Of a DNA stretch of 64,000 nt, positions 13,500-24,427 are shown one piece after another (positions within the stretch are counted from its first letter, which is position 1; the number at the start of each line of letters is the position of its first letter). This DNA is from Parapristionchus giblindavisi (lineage: Eukaryota > Nematoda > Chromadorea > Rhabditida > Diplogasteridae). The DNA is taken from positions 558,001-622,000 of the forward strand of contig CALSFV010000220.1 of NCBI GenBank assembly GCA_943737045.1. The letters run 5' to 3'. The position numbers and the translations under genes were made by a program. A model generated the notes under the pieces. The model ran no database searches, had not been told where the DNA came from, and was given only the letters and a program-made list of their open reading frames with translations.

Positions 13500-16400
13500 T
13501 TAACTAACCGGCTGGAATCGAACTTGTCGTACACTTGCGCGGCCATCCTAAAAATGAATCCATTGATCATATCTTTCTCGCTCTACACAAATAAAATTTA
13601 CTAAAGAACTTACGTAGCATTCAGCATTATTGTTTCCGTCATTCTTCTTCTTTCGATAAACCAAAAGATATGGTTCCCGTGCAACTTGACGATGAGTCAC
13701 CCTCATTACCTGCATGTCATATATTACTTTAAAAGTAATAAAAATCAAAAAAAATGACAAGCACCTGATTGTCATTGTAAGAGACGAATCGTCCCTCTTT
13801 TGGATAGTATACGGATGTGCTGAAAACCAACAATTCTTTGTTATAAGAAATTATTTATTGATTTCAAAATGTCACGCACACATAATGTCCTGAGGATATA
13901 TCGTTGCCGAGATGAGTGATGACAGCCACGAGTTGGTAGATCATCCTGCCGCTAGAAGAAATTAAATCATTATATTTTTAGAATTTCATAATTTGCTAAA
14001 CAAATATAGAAATTCTCTCCGAACCTCTCCGATTGATTGAAACAGAATGGTTGTAGGTCGATCTCTATAGGCAAATCGAGGTTATTCGTAACTTTGATGG
14101 GCTGTGGATTGTTCTGAAATATAGAGTATGGAAATTATGATAAAAATTTTTGAATATTCGAGAATTGTTTATACGCTAGTAAATGATAAATTGAATACAT
14201 GTACGTACGTCTCTTCTCGTCAGCACATTTGCTCTCCGAAGTTGGAAGAATATAATCTCTGCTGGTTTAGCGTATTCAACTCTTCCTTTTGATCGTTTTT
14301 CACTGTGGGCCATCGAGCACTTCCATTCACGCGTCTCTGAGTGCATGTACACCTGTAAACAATAATTTTTTTAATTATAATATTATTCTATTTTTTTGGT
14401 GCGCAGCATCGCGCGTGTACGAAATTCGAAAGTGCTGTACATATTTTGATTTAAAGCTAAGTATTTAGCATTAAAAATGTAGCAAGAAAATCCATGATCG
14501 TCAAATTTAATATATGGGAAATGTACCTTCAGTGCTCGTTCAAGCTTAGAGTTACTCAGAAATTGTGCATCTATTTCCATAACACTAGAATGGAGTTTAA
14601 CTGGTTCATGAGCCTCGTCAATACTGAAAAAAAAATATTTTTTTTAAATATTATTTCAGTTCTTCTCATTCTTATTCTTAATGAGATCGGAATTGAAAGA
14701 GTAGTACTTCAATACGTACTACAAACAAGATTTTATTATTATTCTAATAAAAAAAAATTTAAAAAAAGATTACTATTGCGACTTGACAAGACGAAATGTG
14801 GCTCTGAGGAACTCTGGGTGCTCTGGGTAAAGACGCTGGTTGATGGGCAAACTTTGCGAAACTGCGGTCAGTTGATTTATCGGCCCGCATAGACACTATA
14901 ATTGTAGCGTTCTATTGTTCCGAATATATTGAAAATGCCTACCTCACGGAAACAGAAACAATTAACCATTTCATGCCGGTCTATCTCGCTGGCCTGTAAT
15001 TGCACTATTATCTATTTAACAGTCATGGTTTAGATGTTATGATAGAATTATTCTTCAATTTATGAGTTTAGACAGGAATTTGGGTCGAAGACAGTCTAGA
15101 GGGCGATGGAATGCAAAGCGGTGGAAGAGTATCAGATAATGATGGATAAAGAACGGCAGATCAATTAAGATTTTTTGATAGATCAGGATCTTTTCTACTG
15201 ACAAAGCTTATGAGAATATCATCGTCCTCTCTGCATCTATAGAATTCCCTAATTCGAGCCTCTATCATCGATCGAAGTTGCTGCACGGTACAAGTCTTCA
15301 GTACTTTTATCGCCATCGGACCGTACCACCTAAAGAGTATTCCTCTTATTTCATCGTCTAGACTTGAGTATCATAGAAAACATTGCTCATGGTTTTAGAG
15401 AGTTATCTTCCAAAAGTTGTAGCGTTTACCCTTCACTTTGTTGAACACCAAACGTCAGGACAATATTGACTTCATCCGGATTTGTTGGCATCAATTCTAC
15501 CATGGCGATCCACTGCGACGTTGTGTCACTGTAAATTACGAATAAATTTTATTTTAACAGTCTCGTGTTCTGGCGCAAAAATTTAATATGTTTCAATATT
15601 TTTATATCCTCTTCAATGTCAACAAACATGAATGTGCCTAGTGTAGCAGGAATATTTTTCACATGTCTTTGTGTGCGCATAAATATAATTAATTGATCAA
15701 TCGATATCGCGTTTTCCCTTTTAAACGACTGACCGCATGACTCGATCCTCCGGCTCAGTATGTGGCGCCCATCCGTCAATGTTAAAGCGGAAACATATCG
15801 TCTGAAATGCTCCGAATCATAACAATGTACGGTGGTGTAGCCTGAGATCTACAAGAATGTTCAAGTGCATAATCATTGATTTTTTTATCAAGGGAGGCAA
15901 TTTTAACGCCAAGAAATGATTTAAATAGGGTAAACAGTGGAAAAGCATGTCAGACGCTGAAAAATGATACTGAAAACAAAAAAATGTAGTGACTTACTCT
16001 CTCGACAATCATGTCGTTCATAATATCATGATACCACGCTGCTTGAATGGCCTTGTACATCGTTGTCTCGTCAGGCATCCTAATAAGGAATTCAATCATT
16101 ATGATAAGTCATACAAGTATTGGTGTGAAATGACAGTGTGTCATATCTACATCGTTCTGCTTAACCCCGACGTGGCATCGGCAGAATACAGTCAAGTATC
16201 TCATTTTCTGATACGGTATGATTCAAAGATTGACTAACTCCATGAGCGCTTTGACGTTGATGTAGTCATTGGCCCTCTCGTCGTATCGAACGAAGTTCAC
16301 ACGGACAAAGTTCTCGAAGAATCGAGACTCCCTAATATGCTTCAGCGTTTTTTCATTAACTTTAAGCCAATAATTACGGTATTGCTTGGTAATGAACTGT

Positions 16401-19400
16401 ATCAGTAAATGAAAAGTTGTATGCTAGTTTAACGATATATTGAGGAATCTTTTCAGGAGACCTACTCGAGTATTGTGATTGGATACATGGATGTGCAGTC
16501 CATTCTGAGGCATTCTTCTTGACACGTGGCACACTTCACTTGGGTACGCATCTAAATGACCCACAATGAGAAATTGTTTACATAGCTTTGAAACTTTGAA
16601 AGGCAAAACTCTCAAGTTCTAAGAGAGGAGAATCAATGAAAATTGAGTCTTAAAATATACCGTAATCGTACTTACAATAGAGTGGGTAAGTGCATAGATC
16701 TCGGAGTTCTCCGTCTGTCGTAATTGTGATTGATATTGATCGAGTGAATTCATACTATCTGGCTGGAAAGAAATTATTAATTAATTCCGAAAAAAAATAT
16801 CGATTTTTATCAATATAATTAAGTACCTTCGAGACGGAAGCATCAGCCGGGATCTTGATCTCGTCGTGAATTCGATTGATTAGTTTGATAAGGAAGAGAG
16901 CAGCATCCTTAAATGTCTCTTCAATTCATTATAGTATCTTATTAACTAATACTATTAGCATTTCTTCAATTATTATTAGCTAATATAACTGTTCTTCATT
17001 GCTTGCAAGCATTATTTCAGAAAAAAATATAAATATTCGCAGAAAGGGATGAATGACTAAAAAAAACACAAAATATTATGAAAACATGCATCTTGCTGGT
17101 AGTTCTCGATCTCGAGAGAACTGATCGATTTGAGTGCACTGACAAGACGTGAAATATCTGCATCCGTGCACACCTGTTAGGATAATGATTAAGAGAAATT
17201 TTTAATTTTTAAAATGAAATATAATATTTCGCTTCAGTTCTGCTTTCAAAATAATCATGTTTCTAATTTGTTACCAATTTTTGGTATTTCGTCATCCAAT
17301 TTTGCTAAGTAAGTTGCTAATGGCTAGCCAGCAGGCAAACTTACATTGGTTGAGCAAATTTTGATAAAGAATTCAGTGAGCGCATCGAACACGACAGGAG
17401 GACAGTGAGGATTGCGATTCTGAATAAAATTACAAATAATGGCTCGAAAAAAAGGAGAAAAATGCTACCTTCCATTTCCTGTTGATGATTTCGTCACGAA
17501 AGAGAGCAAAGAGCACCTGTAGAACGATAATTTACATAAATCGACTTTTTTCAACGCTTGATGTTGTTTTTTTTAAGGTTTCCGAGGGTTCAATAAATTC
17601 ATGCACGATGCAAATAAGAATTGGATAATTGGACTAAAAATCGCTGATAGAAAGAAATCACAAATAGATGTTTGACAAAGATCCACTTCAAACCTGAAGA
17701 GCAGCAGAGATATAACAAGTGTTGCCAATGTTGGGATATCCAGGCAGTAGATCACCGGATTTGTTGTCAACGGGTGAACCATCGACAGTCGGATCTGCAT
17801 ATGTCCCATTTCCGTTTATTCCATTTGCAGTATTTCTCGCCTACAAAGTAATCGAGCGATTATCCATAAAAAAACACCTATGCATATTCCATAGACCCTC
17901 GTACTTGCACGATTTCTCTAGGGTCAAAAAATATTCACACAGTACCTGTATCCGATTGCTCCTTCTTATCCCAGTGAGAGACTGTGGAGCGGGCGGCATT
18001 GGTGTCATCGGTTCTGAGACCATAAAGGCCGGTTTCGGCGCAAACTGCCCACCACGCATCGATGAGTCCTCACGACGATTTCTATCCGACGTCACTCGGA
18101 CAGATTGAGAACGACCAAAGGAACGCTCCTTTAAGGATACATATATTTATTTAAAATATTTTTTTCAGGACCATTTATCTAATTTAAAAAATCAGTCCAC
18201 TATCAAAGTGAACCTAATATTGGTAGAATATATAGTGCGATGATGATTACTGTATGACAAATTTTACAAAAGGGTGTACGAACAAATGAACGAACACTCC
18301 TAAAAAATACTATAACAATAACAACGACTAGTACTTATTTTAGAGGAGAAATTGCCTCGGTTTAAGAGTGCCCGAGGACTCACAAAAAAGAATAAATGGG
18401 GCCAATTCACGATGGATTATTATGGGAACAAATGAAGGGAATTTTCCCGATATAAACTACTAAGAATATGTGAGTACTGCGTGAGACAATAGGCACAGCC
18501 AATAAATTGCGCGAGTGTCCTAATTACGGATACGATATATCATATTTTATGTTAAAGATAATCCTCATTCAGGATTATTTTTAACAGAAAATATGATATA
18601 TGTTGAGTTGGAATAAGAGGGGTCAATTTGATCAAGTACCGAATAATTGGTATTACTTGTAAGTTTTCTCTCAGGGATTAAACGGTATGAACAACATTGT
18701 GGATTGGTAGAAACTAAAAAAACATGGTTGTGGTGGGAATAATATTTACCGATTTGCATTAGTACTGTAATTATTCTGCTCCCCAGTCGACTAGTCTTAT
18801 ATATAAATTGCCATGGGCCTATGGAAAATCGGATAATAAATTCAGCTGAGAAAAAGAACACCATGATGATAAATCTTCTATACATGAAGAAAAATGATGT
18901 ATAGAGACGTGTGCTAACGAGAACAAGTATGATGACTATTACATGACTGAGGACAAATATACAGTACCGCAAAAATTATATGATATTTCATATTTCCAGT
19001 CGAACGCGGACATAATACGATAAAATATGTTGATATTGTCTTATTAATATAAGGTACAGGACGAAATATTAGTGACCAACCTCTTTTTTGCTTTTCTCAG
19101 GTGCTAATCGAGTAAGCGATGCAGAACGGTTCTCTTTAGATAGAGCCTGAAAATATTACTGTTTTGACAAGAAGCAAAGACTCAATATGAGAAACATATG
19201 CCGTAGTCTTGCAAAGTTTCAATTCCACATAGGGGCTAGAATGAGTATCGCGCATATGAGCTTTTATTGTATATGAATAATTCGTATAAATGAACAGAAT
19301 GACTAAATGAAACATGTGTTCTCGACAATATGATGGCAAAATGTATGCGCAACAGAGATTCAGAAGCGAGCAGTAGTACTTCAACTAATGAGACTCTCTC

Positions 19401-22400
19401 TTCGTTTCTCTATCCTCTCCTATCTAGATCTCCCTACTATCCTACCTCTATATCTCTAAATTCAAGATTCTCCTCATTAATTCTCCTATTATAGCATTTC
19501 GAAGGATACAATGCACTACATTTCATGTATTCATCGAATCCTTTAACCATGTTCACACTAAGATATGCTAATGTAATCATCGCAAGAATTTCTTCAAAGT
19601 TATCAAAATCAGTGCAGTTTTAAAAATGTACTTAATCATAATGAAATAATAATTACCCTCTCCTTATTCTTTTTCGCCAATCGATGTTGACGAGCGGTAT
19701 CCGTACCTGGAGTATTTCAATTTTTTTTAAATTAGATAAATTTTCTGATTTACATGAATAAAGATAAGCCTCTCTTTGTATCCTTATATCTTCATGTCGC
19801 GCTGGTGATAACAATAGTAGAACAATAATAAGTAATATTTTCAAAATATCAATTTTAATAAAATACATGAATCATAGAATGTAAGTAATTAAAAAACATT
19901 TTGATAAAAGTTCGCGCTATCACACGTTACAGTAATACACTAAGCGGTGATTTACAGTAATGTACCATTGAGAACGTCGACGATATTGCGTAGAGTGAAC
20001 GAGACGAAGCTCTTCAGACGACTTCCAACTGAACGACGAGTCTTCTTCTTTCGATTGAATTCCTCTGAACAAATTCTGATTTTGAATAAGAATATTATAA
20101 TTATAACAATTCAGATTCCGAATGTTTTTTAAAAGATTTCAAGCCGTTCCAGGTTTCGTATGCGAACGAAGAAATTAGCGAAAATGCATAGTTAATTTTT
20201 CGAAGATGACAGATTGATTCCGAAACAGTGAGGCAAAAGCATTACTTTGCACCAATTTTTGTTCCTTTAAAATTATGAAAAAAATATCACACTCCCGGGC
20301 TAATCAATCATTTAGTGGCTACTATTTCTACTTTTCCAGTACCTTTGAGGGGTAATTAAAGGTATTTGTAGTGATATGTAGGTAATTATTGCATACAAAA
20401 TATGAGTGTCCTCAATAGACTTACCATGATCGCCTTCGTACATGACTGAATGAGCAGAAGCGATGGCCATCTCTGCTCTTCTTCTCTCATGAGTCTCTTG
20501 ATTCGTTTGTTGATCCGAGAAGCCTCCCATCTCCTTTTGTAACCGAGATTAAGAAAATTAATATTAAACTGAGAATTTTTTAAAGACCTTCACAGATGAA
20601 AAGCAATTACGCAATCTAAGTCTCAAAAGAATTTTCTCTGCGCAAGCATCGATAAAACAACATCACTTGAAAGATATTGTTAGACCACTGTGAAATATCG
20701 CGATCATGATGATAATTCTTTAATATTGAATAACTGCCCTAAACTGGTAAATATTCACTAGATATCATGAGAATGCACCGTATTTTGAACTGATTTACCC
20801 TCAGGGAATTTAATTAAATGTTCAAAACATGATTGAAAATATAGACAGCGGGATATTTGACTTCTCATTCTATTATGCTTTATCCGCTACACGAGAGTGC
20901 ACGTGCTTGAAATGGATTTCGGGTTCATCCAAATATAGCATATGCTTTGTGCTTGATCACATTGTATTGAAAAAAATTTTTTTAATTAACTTAATTGTCC
21001 ATAGTACTCTTCGAACAAAGAACCTATATTTTTTAAAATACCTGCATCTCAATTCTTCCATCGGCCACTCGTTGGGAGCTTCTGACAAGAGGTCGTCGAT
21101 TGACCACGACAGGAGGCATTGTTGGCTGTCGAGTCCAATGTTCACGATCAAATGCTGTTTGACTTGTAGATACCGTACCTCCCATGTCTACTCGAGACTG
21201 AAATTATTATAAATTATAATTATTATAAGAAATTAAATTATGTAACTGAAAAATAATAGGATATAAGTTGTTCCTTACGCCGAATGCATTTTGTTTTTCA
21301 AAGACAAAAGTGCAACAGGACAACTGCAATATAACAATTTAGATACTTTAAATTTAGTTAAAGACTTTCTCTTATACTGTCTGCGCGCTGGTCTGTCTCT
21401 CTAAGGACACAAGGACACGACAACTTCGAGACTTAGAAGAGTGAGCAAAGATGGAATATGTCCATCTATAGAAACGATAGCCAATTGACAAGAAGGAACA
21501 AGAAATCAATTGAACCCAATCAAACATTTGCACAGTACATATATCATTATAATAGCTTAACATGTTTGTTCCACTGAAATGTTCAGGCATCATTTACTAC
21601 CTACAAAAACTTTTTATGTCGATCTTTTTCCAACACCTTTTTTTAAAATTTTTTTAAATCGAGAACCCTTCTTTTTATTTTCCAAACTACAGTACTGGCG
21701 GTTGAGCTCTTCCGGTGAATTTTATTTCGATTTTATCAAAAGTCATAAAAATGAAATTTTCGTTTTTTTTCGAATTCTTCGATTTTTCCACTTATTTTGC
21801 CATCAATGTGTGTTATATCAATTTAAAAGCATGACACTGATTCTCGGGAGCAAGAATCTACCGAGATCCGAGCAGGAATCCATGCGTCGTGGACGTCAGA
21901 TGAGACTGTCACTGGCACTGTGTCACAGCAGTTCCGAGTGACAGTTTCGACTACCCTGAAGGTCATCAATACTTCAATCCGTGCTCAAACAATGAAGAAG
22001 GTTAATGTACGACCTCGCAAGACGACCACGATATCTGATCGTCTGATTACCTGCATTTCGAAGGAGAAACTGAAGCTCACTACAATGGACATCAGGCAAG
22101 CACTAGCGGAGTTTCGCTAATTTGAGGTGCCTAAAGGTTCTTAACATGCCTGAAACCATGTTTGAAGGAAGGAATTGTGTCTCTAGAGTATCTCCTTCTT
22201 CATAATTCTCTTCACATGAACCAGGGGTCTTACCCAATCTTCAGAAAAAAACAACCCCACAACATCAACGATCCTCCTCCATGCTTCACGGTGGTCAGTT
22301 GGTACTTCACATCCAATCTAGTGCCAACTGGACGACAAACATGATATATTCCCACCGTAGCAATCATCAGAAACTTGCTTTCGTCTGAGAATACGACCTA

Positions 22401-24418
22401 ATTCTACTGTTAGGGGGTCCAATACAAGTGCTCTTTTGCCCATGTGATCCATACTTTGCGATTCTTTACGGAGGTCAGCTGTTTCTTGATATGGCGACGT
22501 TCGAACAGACGCGACGCACGAAGGTGATGTTGTACATTATTCAAACATCTTTTCAGCCATGTTTACAATCCTTAGCCACCTCAAATTAGCGAAACTCCAC
22601 AAGTGCACACTTGATGTCCATTGTAGTGAGCTTCAGTTTCTCCTTCGAAATGCAGGTAATCAGACGATCAGATATCGTGGTCGTCTTGCGAGGTCGTACA
22701 TTAACCTTCTTCATTGTTTGAGCACGGATTGAAGTATTGATGACCATCAGGGTAGTCGAAACTGTCACTCGGAACTGCTGTGACACAGTGCCAGTGACAG
22801 TCTCATCTGACGTCCACGACGCATGGATTCCTGCTCGGATCTCGGTAGATTCTTGCTCCCGAGAATCAGTGTCATGCTTTTAAATTGATATAACACACAT
22901 TGATGGCAAAATAAGTGGAAAAAATCGAAGAATTCGAAAAAAACGAAAATTTCATTTTTGTGACTTTTGATAAAATCGAAATAAAATTCACCGGAAGAGC
23001 TCAACCGCGGTATTTTTTGCGTAAGACACGTAAAAACACTCTCAAAATTATCCCTGAAAATCTGGACTCGATCGGTTGAGTTTGAAAAAAGTTATGGCGA
23101 AAAAACCAAATGTCATTCTTTTTTGGCCAGTACTGTATTAAAACTTCAATGAGTTAACCAGGATAGAGGCTCATTGTGAATTTGTATCATTGCTGAGTAA
23201 CTATTTAATCCGAAAATCAAACAATCATCAATGTTTTAACCCAATCGTAAATAAATAAATAAATTTATATGAATACTCACTTGTTCATATCCCATATCAT
23301 CCCTTCTCGATGAACCTCTACCATTGAATGTCATTGGTACGTGATCTGTATATGTGTGATTGTAATTGAGTATATCGTTCGTATTCGTCGTCTCTCCCCA
23401 GATGCCTTGGTTGTTGTTCACTCTTTGCGATTCCCAATTGACCTGGCGACGATCATCGGTATATTCTGAAATTGAAAAAAAATACATCCGCTGTGATCAA
23501 GTGATTGCAGTATACTGTCCAGTTATTCATATCATAAGAAAGTGTACACTTCTCTATAGAAATCTCTCTGGAGGAAATGATAATTTATAACTTTGTTGAT
23601 ACAGCGCCTGTGGCAAACTTATCAACAACATGGTCAATACAATATCGATCGATTGACCACAATAAATACCAATTGATTTTCACGTTCAAAACATTTACCG
23701 CCCGACTCAAACGTTATGTCGTCGTAATACTAGTTATCTAGTTTTCAGATCGACTCAAAACGATGGCGAGACCGCTTTTTTTCAATTGCAAATGTTCGAG
23801 CAGTATTTTCAGTACAGATAAATTTAACTAATTTAATCTAATCTTTATAAATGACCTATTTATGCAAAGTTATTAAAAATTGATATTTATCAAAATTTGA
23901 TAGATAATTCATGAAAGGCAATTGGAAAGTGAATTAATAACAGATAGCAATAGGATAATTGCTAATGATTATGTAAGAAAGGTTGCCAAAAATCAAAAAG
24001 GCGAATTTGCTCCCCTCTTTTGCACGTTCTCTCGTACACTCTCGTCTTGCAGAGAAAGTATAGGGAAAATAAGAACGCTTGCGAAAGTGAGAGGGCAATT
24101 TTTCATTTTGATTTCTGGCAATTTCGTGGTTTCTGCCATGCTCGCTGCCCCAATATCTGATAACAATGGCGCCATACTCCATTATCTTTTCGTTTTATTA
24201 AATCTTTAAGAATTCCCTCAGAGACCGAATGATAGATCTCCTGTTTTGGTCTCATCATATGATATGCAGACAGGATAAAGTATCATGATGGTTTCATACT
24301 TACCATTTCCTCCATTCCTATTGGATAGAGATGAATGACGGGGAGGAATCAGAGGAGGAAGATCACGAATGAAACGATCCGCCGATAGACGTCCATCGAA
24401 TCGATCGACTGCGTCCAT
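13500..24418 (-). CDS. Ubiquitin-specific protease (USP/UCH family), 28 exons
   Basis: Deubiquitinating cysteine protease of about 1016 aa; paralogue not identified. Exons in gene order: 24418-24304, 23465-23281, 21197-21042, 20533-20425, 20064-19966, 19706-19657, 19146-19081, 18128-17946, 17840-17694, 17516-17469, 17419-17345, 17173-~17087, ~16907-16827, 16762-16676, 16618-16466, 16396-16239, 16079-15998, 15848-15628, 15528-15430, 15329-15203, 14895-14774, 14623-14527, 14352-14209, 14113-14025, 13951-13880, 13819-13765, 13709-13614, 13547-13500. Cys box GYPNIGNTCYISAALQ (catalytic Cys ~363), QQDA segment ~435, His box ITHLGNDISSGHYV (His ~949) followed by FVSYNDNQ and a terminal LLVYRKK. The zinc-ribbon CxxC pairs common in USPs are not evident. 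The first ~320 residues are low-complexity and basic (EEFNRKKKTRRS) with no known domain. All junctions keep phase with GT-AG ends except exon 12/13. Confidence 0.92.
13765..13951 (-). CDS. Protease exons 25-26 with the His box
   Basis: Exon 13951-13880 ends in SGHYV, with the catalytic His; a phase-2 donor (GTGCGT) joins it to 13819-13765, which gives TSVYYPKEGRFVSYNDNQ. The pattern GHYV followed ~15 residues later by a Tyr-Asn-Asp is the conserved C-terminal USP block that completes the catalytic site. Confidence 0.93.
17694..17840 (-). CDS. Protease exon 9 with the catalytic Cys box
   Basis: This 49-codon exon carries the USP signature GYPNIGNTCYISAALQ; the Cys after GNT is the nucleophile. 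It starts after a TTTGTAG acceptor and ends at CAG before GTTTGA, both in phase. The next exon continues VLFALFRDEII, matching the usual helix after the Cys box. These are the strongest residues for the family call. Confidence 0.95.
18129..19080 (-). other. Protease intron 7 with a hairpin
   Basis: About 950 bp with no coding sequence noticed. It contains a near-perfect inverted repeat, listed separately at 18535-18602. Confidence 0.6.
18535..18602. repeat. Near-perfect short hairpin
   Basis: Arms of about 31 nt: the left begins ATATATCATATTTTATG and the right is its complement with about three mismatches, around a 5-nt loop CATTC. AT-rich and intronic. The very short loop is not typical of a microRNA precursor, so a small palindromic repeat is more likely. 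Confidence 0.7.
21690..23135. mobile_element. Folded-back, defective Tc1-like transposon
   Basis: Both ends are CAGTACTGGC flanked by TA, the target of Tc1/mariner elements. The right end, read inwards, continues AAAAAAGAATGACATTTGG, very like the C. elegans Tc1 end as I remember it. Two long inverted arms match nearly perfectly (about 21699-22127 and 22576-23008). The left terminal arm lacks about 130 bp present on the right. On the minus strand the right arm and centre carry a broken Tc1-type transposase, with RPRKTT in the DNA-binding part, VFSDESKF around the first catalytic Asp, and VKHGGGSLMLWG. Its 3' half is replaced by the inverted copy. Located in protease intron 2. Confidence 0.9.
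22165..22790 (-). pseudogene. Tc1-family transposase fragment
   Basis: Recognisable minus-strand pieces in several frames: VNVRPRKTTTISDRLI (helix-turn-helix region), RHIKKQLTSVKNRKVW, VFSDESKF (first Asp of the DDE/D triad), CRPVGTRLDVKYQ and VKHGGGSLMLWG. Stop codons and frame changes interrupt it (for example within 22390-22410). The later catalytic residues are missing because the sequence switches into the inverted arm near 22127. Not functional. Confidence 0.85.
23983..24128. repeat. Diverged inverted repeat in protease intron 1
   Basis: TTGCCAAAAATCAAAA on the left and its approximate complement near 24095-24128 (reading TTGCCAGAAATCAAAA on the minus strand) flank about 80 bp. The arms are imperfect, suggesting an old miniature element. 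No target duplication identified. Confidence 0.5.
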
Positions 24419-24427
24419 CTAAGATCT
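24419..24427 (-). promoter_or_regulatory. Splice acceptor directly at the protease start codon
   Basis: On the minus strand GATCTTAG abuts the ATG with no intervening base. Nematodes commonly trans-splice a spliced leader at such sites, giving a very short 5' UTR; a cis-spliced upstream leader exon is the alternative. It supports the choice of start codon. Confidence 0.55.
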
